A stretch of 64,000 bases of DNA, taken from positions 1-64,000 of the forward strand of contig QOPF01000003.1 in NCBI GenBank assembly GCA_003331625.1, given 5' to 3'. Shown here piece by piece: positions 28,845 to 37,628 of this stretch. The position numbers and the translations under genes were made by a program. The first letter of the stretch is position 1, and every line of letters starts with the position of its first letter. This DNA comes from Gammaproteobacteria bacterium. GTDB lineage: Bacteria > Pseudomonadota > Gammaproteobacteria > Magnimaribacterales > AG-339-G14. The notes beneath the pieces are model-generated. The model was not told the origin of the DNA, did not search any database, and saw only the letters and a program-made list of their open reading frames with translations.

Positions 28845-28921
28845 TGGGGTGGGCGATGGGGCTCGAACCCACGACAACCGGTACCACAAACCAGTGCTCT
28901 ACCAACTGAGCTACGCCCACC
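28845..28921 (-). tRNA. tRNA-His (GTG)
   Basis: Full cloverleaf on the minus strand: G-1 plus acceptor GTGGGCG pairing with CGCCCAC and C73, the histidine-specific G-1:C73 pair. Anticodon stem CTGGT/ACCGG encloses GTG, T-arm GGGTTCGAGCCC is intact and CCA is encoded. It is five bases downstream of tRNA-Arg, so the two are likely one transcript running toward tig. Confidence 0.95.
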
Positions 28922-28926
28922 ATTAA

Positions 28927-29003
28927 TGGCCTCCCGGGCAGGATTCGAACCTGCGACCCTCTGCTTAGAAGGCAGATGCTCTATCCAGCTGAGCTACCGG
29001 GAG
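28927..29003 (-). tRNA. tRNA-Arg (TCT)
   Basis: Minus-strand cloverleaf with acceptor CTCCCGG/CCGGGAG, anticodon stem TCTGC/GCAGA around TCT, T-loop GGTTCGAATCC and encoded CCA. It reads AGA codons, which are frequent in this AT-rich genome. It lies first in the tRNA-Arg/tRNA-His pair with a promoter just upstream. Confidence 0.95.
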
Positions 29004-29017
29004 TTAATTTTTTTGCT

Positions 29018-29046
29018 ATTGTATAAAAATACTAACGAATAGTCTT
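29018..29046 (-). promoter_or_regulatory. Candidate promoter of the tRNA-Arg/tRNA-His pair
   Basis: Minus strand: AAGACT (29041-29046), 17 bases, TACAAT (29018-29023), 14 bases before the mature tRNA-Arg 5' end. The -35 overlaps the end of the neighbouring dehydrogenase gene. Confidence 0.45.
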
Positions 29047-29852
29047 TATTTACCAAAATCTACTGCTTTACCAAATAAAAATCTTAATATTTTGTTTGGT
29101 ATAAATTTTGAGATAAAAATCATTGTTCGATTAAAGCCGCCTCTCACAACAAAGATTTCTTTTCCGTTTAAACATGCATCGACACCTTGTTTTGCAACGT
29201 CTTTTCCAGACATTAAAAATAGTGACGGCACATCAGAATACTGCATTTTGAATCCTGCTCTTTTATTAAAACCAGTTTCAGTGAATCCTGGACAAAGAGC
29301 GCAAGTATGAACATTGTGCTTCTTATAAGTACTATTTAGAGTAATTGTGAATTCATTCACAAAGTTTTTAATATTTCCATAAATACCAATAGCCCCGCTT
29401 CCGCTTGGAATAATTCCCGCAATAGAAGACACCTGAAGTATTTTTCCTGATTTCCTTACCTTCATGTCTTGAATGAATAACCTAGTTAATTTCACTAAAG
29501 AATTCATTAAAACATTCAAAAAATCATCTAATTTTTCTAAATCATAAGTATCGAAATCTTCAGTAAAGCCATACCCTGCGTTGTTTACTAAAAAATCAAT
29601 ACTTAAATTTTTTTCTTTACAATAATTATAAATTTCTTGTGGACTTTTTGGGTCAGATAAATCTTTAATCAAAATTAAAACGGTAGACTTGGAATTGCTT
29701 TCTATTTCATCTTTTAATTTTTTTAGATTCTCTTCTCTTCTAGCAGAAACAATAATTCTCATATCAAATTGTGAAATATACTTAACAATCTCATATCCAA
29801 TACCAGAAGAAGCACCAGTTACTAGTGCGGTTTTATTATATAAATAAGTCAT
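29046..29852 (-). CDS. Short-chain dehydrogenase/reductase
   Basis: 268 residues of the classical SDR fold: cofactor motif TGASSGIG near residue 13, NNAG in the middle, and an active-site Y-x3-K in IYGNIK. It resembles the DltE/YqjQ group of membrane-associated dehydrogenases. The ATG at 29852 is chosen because the longer open frame to 29903 would run through tRNA-Pro. The start is only eight bases from the tRNA-Pro CCA end and lacks a Shine-Dalgarno, so the mRNA probably begins at or near a tRNA processing site. Substrate unknown. Confidence 0.8.
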   Translation of the reverse strand: MTYLYNKTALVTGASSGIGYEIVKYISQFDMRIIVSARREENLKKLKDEIESNSKSTVLILIKDLSDPKSPQEIYNYCKEKNLSIDFLVNNAGYGFTEDFDTYDLEKLDDFLNVLMNSLVKLTRLFIQDMKVRKSGKILQVSSIAGIIPSGSGAIGIYGNIKNFVNEFTITLNSTYKKHNVHTCALCPGFTETGFNKRAGFKMQYSDVPSLFLMSGKDVAKQGVDACLNGKEIFVVRGGFNRTMIFISKFIPNKILRFLFGKAVDFGK

Positions 29853-29859
29853 AACTTTT

Positions 29860-29936
29860 TGGTCGGGGTGGAGGGATTTGAACCCCCGACATCCTGCTCC
29901 CAAAGCAGGCGCGCTACCAGGCTGCGCTACACCCCG
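29860..29936 (-). tRNA. tRNA-Pro (TGG)
   Basis: Minus-strand cloverleaf with acceptor CGGGGTG/CACCCCG, anticodon stem CCTGC/GCAGG around TGG, T-arm GGGGGTTCAAATCCC and encoded CCA. It is followed after seven bases by the SDR start, suggesting a tRNA-mRNA co-transcript cut by tRNA maturation. Confidence 0.95.
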
Positions 29937-29958
29937 TTAATTTTTTTTTAAGGGGTGG

Positions 29959-29968
29959 TATCATAACA
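29959..29968. promoter_or_regulatory. Overlapping divergent -10 elements for tRNA-Pro and folD
   Basis: The near-symmetrical TATCATAACA segment reads TGTTATGAT on the minus strand, an extended -10 placed 24 bases before the tRNA-Pro 5' end, and TATCAT on the plus strand 12 bases before the folD ATG. No good -35 is seen on either side. Transcription in the two directions may be mutually exclusive. Confidence 0.4.
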
Positions 29969-29975
29969 AATAACA

Positions 29976-30821
29976 ATGACGATAGTACTTGATGGAAAAA
30001 AATTATCTTTAGAATCAGAAAAAGATTTTTCTTCTCGCGTAAAAAAAATTCATTTAAATACAAACTCCATACCGATACTTGCGACCATTCTTGTAGGTAA
30101 TGATCCTGCCTCAAATACATATGTAAAAATGAAAGGAAATGCTTGCAAAAGAATTGGAATGGACTCTCTTAAAATAGAACTAGAAGAAAAAACAACAACC
30201 GATGAGTTAAGGGAAAAAATAATTGAACTTAATAATAATGATGATGTACATGGAATTTTGTTACAACATCCTGTTCCAGATCATATCGATGAGAGATCTT
30301 GTTTTGATGCGATAGATATTCGAAAAGACGTAGATGGCGTTACCAGTTTAGGATTTGGTAGGATGAGCATGCAAGAAAGGGCTTTTGGATCTTGTACCCC
30401 GTTTGGAATAATGCGTCTTTTGAAGGAATATAAAATTGATATAGAAGGTAAATCTGCTGTTGTAGTTGGAAGAAGCCCTATTCTAGGAAAGCCAATGGCA
30501 ATGATGTTACTTAATGAGAATGCTACTGTGACAATTTGTCATTCAAAGACACAAAAACTATCTGAAAAAGTTTCAGAGGCAGATATTATTGTTGGTGCCG
30601 TTGGCATACCAAAATTCATTAAAGGAGAATGGATTAAAGATGGTGCTGTAGTAATTGATGCAGGTTATCATCCAGAGAAATGTGGAGATATTGATCTAGA
30701 AAATATAATTCCAAGATGTTCTGCTTATACCCCAGTTCCAGGTGGTGTGGGTCCAATGACCATTAATACTCTTATTATGCAAACTCTCCAAAGTTGTGAA
30801 AACTATTTAGAGCTTGATTGA
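29976..30821 (+). CDS. folD: Methylenetetrahydrofolate dehydrogenase / methenyl-THF cyclohydrolase
   Basis: 281 residues, the usual length. The Y-x3-K active-site segment is TYVKMKGNA (catalytic Lys), followed by [23 protein letters not shown] for NADP binding and the C-terminal [11 protein letters not shown] signature. It interconverts 5,10-methylene- and 10-formyl-tetrahydrofolate, feeding purine synthesis; purN in this window uses the product. The short 5' leader suggests a near-leaderless mRNA. The 3' end overlaps the acyl-CoA synthetase gene by 19 bases. Confidence 0.95.
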   Translation: MTIVLDGKKLSLESEKDFSSRVKKIHLNTNSIPILATILVGNDPASNTYVKMKGNACKRIGMDSLKIELEEKTTTDELREKIIELNNNDDVHGILLQHPVPDHIDERSCFDAIDIRKDVDGVTSLGFGRMSMQERAFGSCTPFGIMRLLKEYKIDIEGKSAVVVGRSPILGKPMAMMLLNENATVTICHSKTQKLSEKVSEADIIVGAVGIPKFIKGEWIKDGAVVIDAGYHPEKCGDIDLENIIPRCSAYTPVPGGVGPMTINTLIMQTLQSCENYLELD

Positions 30822-32359
30822 TCTTTCCAATATTCGTCTTTTAAAAGTCTCTTATAAAGTTTTCCTGTTGGGTGTCTAGGTAATTCTTCTCTAAAATCTA
30901 TCGATTTAGGACACTTAACATGAGAAATGTTATCTCTGCAGTAAGCCATCAATTCAGCCTCAAGATCATCTCCAATAGAGCTCATATCAGCTGGCTGAAC
31001 TACTGCCTTTACTTCTTCACCCATTTCTTCATTTGGAACTCCAAAAACGGCTACATCTGATACCTTAGGATGCATGATAAGAGTATCTTCTGTTTCCTTT
31101 GGATAAATATTTACACCTCCAGAAATAATCATAAATGCTTTTCTGTCTGTTAAGTAAAGGTAACCTTCATCATCTAGATAGCCAATATCTCCTAGCGTCG
31201 TATAACCTTGTTTTGATGTAGCGCCTTTAGTCTTTTCTTTATCGTTATGATAAGAAAAGCCGTTAGCTGTAGGACCTTCAAAATAAATAGTGCCCTCTTC
31301 TCCCATAGGGACTTCATTTTGATCATCATCTAAAATATGAATTGGGCCAAGAAGAGATTTACCTACTGTTCCCTTATGACCAAGCCACTCTTCGGAATTG
31401 CAAGCTACAAAACCATTAAATTCAGTTCCAGCATAATATTCATGAATTATCGGCCCCCACCAATCAATCATCTTTTCTTTGACTTCTACTGGACATGGTG
31501 CTGCTGCATGGATAGCAATTTGATGAGAAGATAAATCATATTTGCTATAGATTTCAGAATCACTTTTAAGGAAACGAACAAACATTGTAGGTACCCACTG
31601 GCTATGAGTGACCTTATATTTTTCTATGGCTGACAAAGCAACATCCGGGTCGAATTTTTCTAAAATTATACTGGTTGCTCCTAAAGCTAAAAAACCTGTA
31701 TTAAAACCCATTGGGGCTGAATGATACAAAGGAGCTGGTGATAAATAAATTGAATCTTCGTTAGCTGAATACAAACCCTGTACTACTCTTGTGAGTCCCA
31801 AGTCATCATCTTCTGCTTTGTAAGGTAATGGACTTAAATTTATTTCTCTGCTGACACCTTTAGGTTTTCCAGTAGTTCCTGAAGAATAGAGCATTGCAGC
31901 TCCTTGACATTCATCTTCAATCGCACTGACTGGCATTTTACTAATTTCTGTTTCAAAAGATTTAAAGTCATCGGTCGACCCATCAAGCATGAACTTATGA
32001 ACTCCTTGTAATGATTTAGACAAAGATTTAGCAGATTCTTCTAAAAATTTACTAGTTATGAAAACTTTAGCATTACAATCACTGACGATATATTCTACTT
32101 CGCTAGGCTGTAGCCTCCAGCTTATAGCGGTATATTTCAATCCACTTCTATAGGCAGCAAAAGCAATTGGGAAAAAAAGCTTATGGTTTTCCATCATAAA
32201 AGCGAGGCTATCTCCTGGTTTTAAGCCAAGAGATCTAAATAATTGTGCTCCCTGATTTGAAAGTTCATTCAACTCTTGATGAGTTATAACTTCCCCACTT
32301 CCAGCCATGATAATTGCCGGTTTATCTTTAAATTTTGGTCCGTTTATTCCTGGATGCAT
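30803..32359 (-). CDS. AMP-dependent acyl-CoA synthetase
   Basis: 518 residues of the ANL superfamily. Motifs in order: [12 protein letters not shown] (P-loop, about 167-178), EYYAGTE, a [16 protein letters not shown] segment and [12 protein letters not shown], ending with a late KLYKRLL containing the catalytic lysine. It activates a carboxylic acid to its CoA thioester via an acyl-adenylate. The tone of the sequence is that of medium/long-chain or bile-acid-type ligases, but chain length cannot be called. ATG at 32359 has an AGGAGAGG ribosome site. Divergent from the FabY-like gene, 57 bases apart. Confidence 0.88.
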   Translation of the reverse strand: MHPGINGPKFKDKPAIIMAGSGEVITHQELNELSNQGAQLFRSLGLKPGDSLAFMMENHKLFFPIAFAAYRSGLKYTAISWRLQPSEVEYIVSDCNAKVFITSKFLEESAKSLSKSLQGVHKFMLDGSTDDFKSFETEISKMPVSAIEDECQGAAMLYSSGTTGKPKGVSREINLSPLPYKAEDDDLGLTRVVQGLYSANEDSIYLSPAPLYHSAPMGFNTGFLALGATSIILEKFDPDVALSAIEKYKVTHSQWVPTMFVRFLKSDSEIYSKYDLSSHQIAIHAAAPCPVEVKEKMIDWWGPIIHEYYAGTEFNGFVACNSEEWLGHKGTVGKSLLGPIHILDDDQNEVPMGEEGTIYFEGPTANGFSYHNDKEKTKGATSKQGYTTLGDIGYLDDEGYLYLTDRKAFMIISGGVNIYPKETEDTLIMHPKVSDVAVFGVPNEEMGEEVKAVVQPADMSSIGDDLEAELMAYCRDNISHVKCPKSIDFREELPRHPTGKLYKRLLKDEYWKDQSSSK

Positions 32360-32416
32360 GTCCTCTCCTATAAATAATGTAAAATTAAAGCATAGTTTTA
32401 TTTAAATAAAAATTAG

Positions 32417-34066
32417 ATGCTAGATTTAAAAAGGTTTCCAGTTATTTGCAGTGTCGGAGGAATTAATTCAGCCGGACGCTCATCTTTTAATTTTTCTTAC
32501 AAAAGATTGATTATAGAAAACCTTAATAAAGAAAAAAAAATAGAATTATTAAAAGATTTAAATAATCTCACAAATGGAAAAATAACATCAGAAATAGATA
32601 TTTTAAATAAAACATTGGTTAGAAAAATTAATTCTGATCTTTATGATCCTGAACTTTTAATGGCAGATGTTATGAAAGTTAACGCTGCAGGACAATTACC
32701 GGAAGGCATTGATATATCTAGGATGTACAACTCGAGACAGCATCCTAAAGGTATTCAAATGACCATCTTTGGAGTAACCGACTGCCTAAAAAATATTGGA
32801 AAAGATTGGGATAATGAAATCAAGCCTTATATAAACCCAAAAAGAATAGGAGTATTTTCTGGACCTGCTATTGGGCAATTAGACTATGAAGGTATGGGCG
32901 GCCTTCTTCAATCAAGAAAAATTGGTAAAAGGGCTACTTCTAAACACTTATCTATGTCACTTATTGGGATGTCTGCTGATTTTATTAATGCATATATTTT
33001 AGGTTCCTTAGGAAAAACTGGAACTGTTGCTGGAGCTTGCGCTACCTTTCTTTACAATTTGGATCTTGCTCTTAAAGGTATTAAAAATAATGAATTAGAT
33101 TTTACTATTGTTGGTTCTTCTGAGGCTCCAATTAATCCAGAAATTACTGATGGGTTTCTTGCCACAACTGGAATTGCAGATGATAAAAAAATACTTGAAA
33201 TGCAAAAAAGAAATGGTGAAGGTGATAATGAAATTAATTACAGGAATTCTTGTAGGCCCTTTGGAGATAATGCTGGAATGATTTTAGGAGAAGGAGCACA
33301 ATTTGTTGCAGTAACTACTTTGGAATTTGCACTGGAAAAAGGGTTGCAAATTTTAGGAGGATTTACAGACGTTGCAATAAATGCTGATGGGTTTAAAAAA
33401 TCGATAAGTTCACCCGGAATTGGAAATTATTTAACGATGGCACAATCGCTATCAAATACGATGAAAATTGGATGTTCATTAAAAAATTCTATGGTTGTAG
33501 CTCATGGAACTGGTACCTTCCAAAATAGAAGTACCGAATCTGATGTACTGAATAAAGTTGCAGAAGGCTTTGAATTAAAAGATTGGAAAGTTACTGCACT
33601 TAAAGGAATGTTGGGTCACACAATGGGTCCTGCAGCTGGGGATGAGCTAATGGTTGCACTAGGAATATGGAATCAAGGAATAATTCCTGGTATTAATACA
33701 ACTAATAAACTTGCTCAGGATGTATCTTCAGAAAATTTAAAATTCTGCTTAGAAAATACTGAGGTTGAAAAAGAAACAATTGATACTATCTTTCTAAACG
33801 CTAAAGGTTTTGGAGGAAACAATGGTTCCTGTGGAGTGGTTAGTCCTTATTTTATTGAATCTCTGCTTGATAAAAAAACTTTAGACAAGCATAAGACAAT
33901 GGTTTCAGAAACAAATTATGCTAGGGAAGAATACTTTGAACAAAGTATAAATGGCTCATATGAGTTAATTTATAAATCCAATGAGGAAATTCTTGATCCT
34001 GATATCGATATGACAATATCAAAAGATAGAGTTACTTTAAAAAACTTTAAAGATATTGATCTTTAA
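32417..34066 (+). CDS. fabY: Beta-ketoacyl synthase, FabY-like
   Basis: 549 residues of the thiolase/ketosynthase fold with catalytic C208 (GACAT), H363 (AHGTGT) and H401 (MLGHT), plus K396. The N-terminus (PVICSVGGINSAGRSSF) and the long insert before the core resemble Pseudomonas FabY, the acetoacetyl-ACP synthase that starts fatty acid synthesis in place of FabH. The assignment is from memory of the family, not a search. FabY in Pseudomonas is also an isolated gene. Alternatives are other stand-alone ketosynthases of polyunsaturated or secondary lipid pathways. It abuts a convergent SDR gene with one base between. Confidence 0.75.
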   Translation: MLDLKRFPVICSVGGINSAGRSSFNFSYKRLIIENLNKEKKIELLKDLNNLTNGKITSEIDILNKTLVRKINSDLYDPELLMADVMKVNAAGQLPEGIDISRMYNSRQHPKGIQMTIFGVTDCLKNIGKDWDNEIKPYINPKRIGVFSGPAIGQLDYEGMGGLLQSRKIGKRATSKHLSMSLIGMSADFINAYILGSLGKTGTVAGACATFLYNLDLALKGIKNNELDFTIVGSSEAPINPEITDGFLATTGIADDKKILEMQKRNGEGDNEINYRNSCRPFGDNAGMILGEGAQFVAVTTLEFALEKGLQILGGFTDVAINADGFKKSISSPGIGNYLTMAQSLSNTMKIGCSLKNSMVVAHGTGTFQNRSTESDVLNKVAEGFELKDWKVTALKGMLGHTMGPAAGDELMVALGIWNQGIIPGINTTNKLAQDVSSENLKFCLENTEVEKETIDTIFLNAKGFGGNNGSCGVVSPYFIESLLDKKTLDKHKTMVSETNYAREEYFEQSINGSYELIYKSNEEILDPDIDMTISKDRVTLKNFKDIDL

Positions 34067-34067
34067 T

Positions 34068-34970
34068 TTATCTGTCTAAAGGCTTGTCTTTTGGAAATAG
34101 CCTTCTTATTAATGGTATTAAAGGTAGGAGATAGATATATTTTTTCGGAAAAAACCTTTGTATCCTGTCATACCATTTGGCATCTGCTCCAACTAAAATT
34201 CTTTTATTCTTTTTTCTAATATTATTTAAAATAATTTTTGCAGCTGTATTTGCATTTACAGGAGCCTGATTCTTGAATAATTGTCCTACTTCTTCTTTAG
34301 TTTGAGCTTTTGGACCAAATATATTTGGTCTCTCATCTTGTTGATCAAGATCAATGTCTAACTTATCATTTTCTACTCCGTAGTTAGCTATATTTGTTCC
34401 TATATGACCTGGATGCACTGAGTAAACCTCAACTGGAGAATTTTCCATTTTCATCTCTAAAGCCAATGATTCTGTAAAAGCTCGAACTCCATATTTTCCA
34501 ACATGATAAATAGACTGTGTTGGAACTGCTAAGAGACCAAAAATAGAGGATGTATTAACAATTGCAGCTTCAGGTCTTTCTTTTAAGTGTGGCAAAAAAG
34601 CTCTTGTTCCATTTATTACCCCATGAAGAAGAACACCCAAACCCCAATCCCAATCTTCATCAGTTGAATTTTCTACCGTTTGAGATAAGGCAACTCCTGC
34701 ATTATTAAAAACCATGTCTACAGCACCATGTTCATCAATCACCTTTTGGGGTAATGCAAAGATTGCCTGTTTATCACTAACATCAATAACATGTTTAGAA
34801 ACACCAACATTATATTTTTTTAGTAATTCAGCAGTTTCGTTTAATGTGTCTTCATTCCACTCGGCTAGTGCAATATTTGCTCCTGACTGAGCAAGTTCAA
34901 TTGCTAGCTCTCTACCCATTCCTGATCCAGCACCAGTAATAACAGCTACTTTCCCTGTAAAATCTTTCAT
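34068..34970 (-). CDS. Short-chain dehydrogenase/reductase
   Basis: 300 residues, classical SDR: TGAGSGMG at residues 13-20, NNAG, and Y-x3-K in SIYHVGKYG. A C-terminal extension of about 50 residues with a basic, hydrophobic tail (KYIYLLPLIPLIRRLF) suggests membrane association. It starts with ATG after AGGGAGAATTTT. It is followed upstream by maf and folE on the same strand with 23 bases between, so may share a transcript. Substrate unknown. Confidence 0.82.
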   Translation of the reverse strand: MKDFTGKVAVITGAGSGMGRELAIELAQSGANIALAEWNEDTLNETAELLKKYNVGVSKHVIDVSDKQAIFALPQKVIDEHGAVDMVFNNAGVALSQTVENSTDEDWDWGLGVLLHGVINGTRAFLPHLKERPEAAIVNTSSIFGLLAVPTQSIYHVGKYGVRAFTESLALEMKMENSPVEVYSVHPGHIGTNIANYGVENDKLDIDLDQQDERPNIFGPKAQTKEEVGQLFKNQAPVNANTAAKIILNNIRKKNKRILVGADAKWYDRIQRFFPKKYIYLLPLIPLIRRLFPKDKPLDR

Positions 34971-34993
34971 AAAATTCTCCCTATGAAGATAGA

Positions 34994-35617
34994 TTAGTTT
35001 TTTTCTGCAGAAAATTCAATTACGTTTTTTGAATTTAAGAAATTTAAAATTGGATCGAGAGTTAGGCCTTTAATAGTGGAATCATCTCCTTCGATTTCTT
35101 CGAAAAGAGAACTTCCTTGAGATTCAAATTTATAAGCCCCACATGCCATAAGTGGTTCATCAAGATCAATATAGCTATTTATTTCATTATCAGATAAAAC
35201 TTTCATAGATAAAGCTGCCTGATCGTAATTCTGCCAAATTTCTTTGCCATCCAAACAAATACTAATCCCGCAATTTTGATGATGTGTATTTCCTGAAAGC
35301 TTAGATAAAGTTTTAAAACAATTTTCTTTTGTTTTAGGTTTGCTGAAAATTTCATTTTCAAAACAACATATTTGGTCAGAACCAATCACATAAGAATCGG
35401 GATTTTTTATACTCACTGCAATGGCTTTTGCTTTTGCCAAAGAAAGACAAATAAGTTTTAAATCACTTGTCTGAAGAGATTTTTTAATTTCAGACTCGTC
35501 CACATCAGAAAGTACGATATCGAAAATCATACCAGAATCGTCTAATATCTTTTTTCGTATGGAGGACCCAGACGCAAGAATTATGGATTTTAAAGTTCGA
35601 AAATTTCTTTTGTTCAA
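34994..35617 (-). CDS. maf: Maf-like nucleotide pyrophosphatase
   Basis: 207 residues of the Maf/HAM1 superfamily, house-cleaning enzymes hydrolysing non-canonical nucleoside triphosphates. ILASGSSIRKKIL corresponds to the S-x-R-(R/K) phosphate loop, VIGSDQICCF to the GSDQ segment and FEEIEGDDSTIKGL to the C-terminal signature. GSDQ rather than AADT points toward the YceF-like side of the family, but other features are mixed. It begins with TTG overlapping the folE TGA (TTGA), the same coupling as at 6612-6615. No other in-frame start gives the phosphate loop. Confidence 0.82.
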   Translation of the reverse strand: MNKRNFRTLKSIILASGSSIRKKILDDSGMIFDIVLSDVDESEIKKSLQTSDLKLICLSLAKAKAIAVSIKNPDSYVIGSDQICCFENEIFSKPKTKENCFKTLSKLSGNTHHQNCGISICLDGKEIWQNYDQAALSMKVLSDNEINSYIDLDEPLMACGAYKFESQGSSLFEEIEGDDSTIKGLTLDPILNFLNSKNVIEFSAEKN

Positions 35618-36228
35618 GCTTGGTTTGGCTTTATAAGATTCATAAATTCTGATCTCGTAGTAGGATTTTCTTTAAAAGCTCCTAACATTCTACTGGTAAC
35701 AGTACTGGTTTCAGTTTTATGAATACCTCTTGTAGTCATGCATTGATGTGCTGCATCAATAACAACGGCTACGCCTTTTGGCTTTAATACATCATTAATT
35801 GTGTCTGCGACTTGAGCAGTCATAGTTTCTTGAGTTTGAAGTCTTTTACCAAAAATATCTATGATCCTTGCGAGTTTACTTATTCCAACAACTCTTTTGT
35901 TCGGAATATAGCCAACATGAGCAACTCCTAAAATCGGAACCATGTGATGTTCGCAATGAGATTCGACTCTAATTCCCTTTACTATTACCATCTCATCATA
36001 TCCTTCTACCTGCTCAAAAGTTTTTGATAAAGCTTCAACAGGATCTTCGTCATATCCCGCGAAAAATTCACCATAAGCTTTGATAACTCTTTTGGGAGTC
36101 TCAATAAGGCCTTCTCTTGAAGGGTCATCTCCAGCAAAAGCTAATAGCGTTTTAACTGCCGCCATAGCTTCTTCTTCTGAGGGCCTGATTACTGGAATAG
36201 GTTTACTTGCGAAATTCTTTTTTGTCAT
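35614..36228 (-). CDS. folE: GTP cyclohydrolase I
   Basis: 204 residues, first enzyme of tetrahydrofolate (and pterin) synthesis from GTP. The zinc site is visible as Cys and His in SHCEHHMVP and a second Cys in HQCMTTRG; the GISKLARIIDIF and QERMT-like QETMTAQVA segments are standard. The ATG at 36228 is clear. The gene is coupled to maf by a TTGA overlap. With folD in the window it supplies folate one-carbon metabolism. Confidence 0.95.
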   Translation of the reverse strand: MTKKNFASKPIPVIRPSEEEAMAAVKTLLAFAGDDPSREGLIETPKRVIKAYGEFFAGYDEDPVEALSKTFEQVEGYDEMVIVKGIRVESHCEHHMVPILGVAHVGYIPNKRVVGISKLARIIDIFGKRLQTQETMTAQVADTINDVLKPKGVAVVIDAAHQCMTTRGIHKTETSTVTSRMLGAFKENPTTRSEFMNLIKPNQA

Positions 36229-36280
36229 AATTATTTATAAGTTTTGAATTAAGGATATTTATAATACAGATATTTAAATA

Positions 36281-36628
36281 TTATTCATCATCTTCGCTTG
36301 GCAAAGAGTTGAAAGGAAAAGGCCTTTCTGAACTGCTATAAGTAACGAAATCAATTATTTGAACGATGTAATTTCTTAATTTTATTGAAAACTTAGATAA
36401 ATGAGCACTAGGTTCTTTAGTAAATACCGAAAAGAGAAACTGAGCGGCAGCAATAATCCATAAGATAAAATCTAAGAAACCTAATAAAAACAAATAAAGT
36501 ATTACTAAACCGGCTGTAATCCAAGTAGATGGGTGCTTTACCTTATCAGGAATTACATCCCTAAAAGTATTGGTTTCTTCCGTTGATGCTTCTGCTTCAT
36601 CAGGTTGTTTTTTTTTATCCTCAGTCAT
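36281..36628 (-). CDS. DUF4389 membrane protein
   Basis: 115 residues: an acidic, hydrophilic N-terminus of about 30 residues, two closely spaced transmembrane segments (about 38-56 and 55-68), then HLSKFSIKLRNYIVQIIDFVTYSS and a terminal PFPFNSLPSEDDE. The RNY..QI.DF.T motif followed by PFPF is the DUF4389 signature. Function is not known. The start overlaps the gpsA stop in TAATG (one base), so it is translated with gpsA. Confidence 0.78.
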   Translation of the reverse strand: MTEDKKKQPDEAEASTEETNTFRDVIPDKVKHPSTWITAGLVILYLFLLGFLDFILWIIAAAQFLFSVFTKEPSAHLSKFSIKLRNYIVQIIDFVTYSSSERPFPFNSLPSEDDE

Positions 36629-37623
36629 TAGGTATCAATGTTACCACTTTCATTAAGAAAGTTTAAAAAACATTTTTTTGGGTTTTTATTTAAATAAATA
36701 ATTTGATACAAAACATCAACTATAGGCATTTTTATTCTAAAATTATTTTTTTTTTGATAAATAACTTTTAAAGTGCCAAAACCTTCCACGGATTGGTCAA
36801 TTTTATCTAATGCTTCCTTTGGGGAAATACCCTGGCCTAAAAAAAAACCAAAGGAATAATTTCTACTTTTAGTTGAGCTACTAGTAGCAATCAAATCTCC
36901 AACTCCTGATAATCCTAACAGGGTTTTTGGATTAGCTTTTATTTCTTGAAATAAATTAGACATTTCTTTAAGAGCCCTGGTTAAAAGCATTGCCTTAGTA
37001 TTAGACTCAAAGCCCAAACCATCTGAAAGCCCTGAACAAATAGCATAAAGATTTTTAAGAGCACCAGACATCTCTACTCCTTTTATATCTTGAGAAATAA
37101 AAGTCTTGAAATATTTAGTATTAAATAATTGTGATACTTTTTCTAATGTACTTAAATTCTTTCCTGCAATAACCGATGCAGATATATTTTTTCGCATTAT
37201 TTCATCTGCAATATTTGGTCCTGATAAAACCATCACGCTCTTTTTTGGAAATTTAGTTTCTTGAATGAAAACTTCACTCATTGTCATAAAAGATTTTTTC
37301 TCTATCCCTTTTGTAAGAATTAATACTTTTTGATTTGTTAAGTATTTAGAAATTTTTCTAGAAAATTCCTTAAAGTATTTTGATGGAATTGCAATTATTA
37401 ATAATTGCGATGAATTTATTGCTTTCTCAAGATTATTTTGAATTAACAAATTTTTTGATAATTCATAATCAGGAAGGTATTTTTTATTGTAAAGCTTATT
37501 TTTTCTTTTGATAAAAATATTTGAATTTCTATTCCAAAGAGAAACATCAAGTCCTTTTTCTGCCAATAAATTTGCTAAAGTTGTTCCCCAAGATCCTCCG
37601 CCTAAAATAGCTATTTTCTTCAT
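36628..37623 (-). CDS. gpsA: Glycerol-3-phosphate dehydrogenase [NAD(P)+]
   Basis: 331 residues. The Rossmann motif is ILGGGSWGTTLA (residues 5-16) and the substrate-binding signature is GALKNLYAICSGLSDGLGF, with the catalytic lysine in GALKN. It makes sn-glycerol-3-phosphate for phospholipid synthesis. Long homopolymer A/T runs occur in the coding sequence without breaking the frame. It lies five bases after a patatin-like lipase gene, so the two are probably co-transcribed. Confidence 0.95.
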   Translation of the reverse strand: MKKIAILGGGSWGTTLANLLAEKGLDVSLWNRNSNIFIKRKNKLYNKKYLPDYELSKNLLIQNNLEKAINSSQLLIIAIPSKYFKEFSRKISKYLTNQKVLILTKGIEKKSFMTMSEVFIQETKFPKKSVMVLSGPNIADEIMRKNISASVIAGKNLSTLEKVSQLFNTKYFKTFISQDIKGVEMSGALKNLYAICSGLSDGLGFESNTKAMLLTRALKEMSNLFQEIKANPKTLLGLSGVGDLIATSSSTKSRNYSFGFFLGQGISPKEALDKIDQSVEGFGTLKVIYQKKNNFRIKMPIVDVLYQIIYLNKNPKKCFLNFLNESGNIDT

Positions 37624-37628
37624 AATAG

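Noticed and set aside
28815-29042. 75-residue plus-strand frame across the tRNA-His/Arg pair
   Set aside because: It is the antisense translation of two tRNA genes; such frames recur as spurious proteins in databases.
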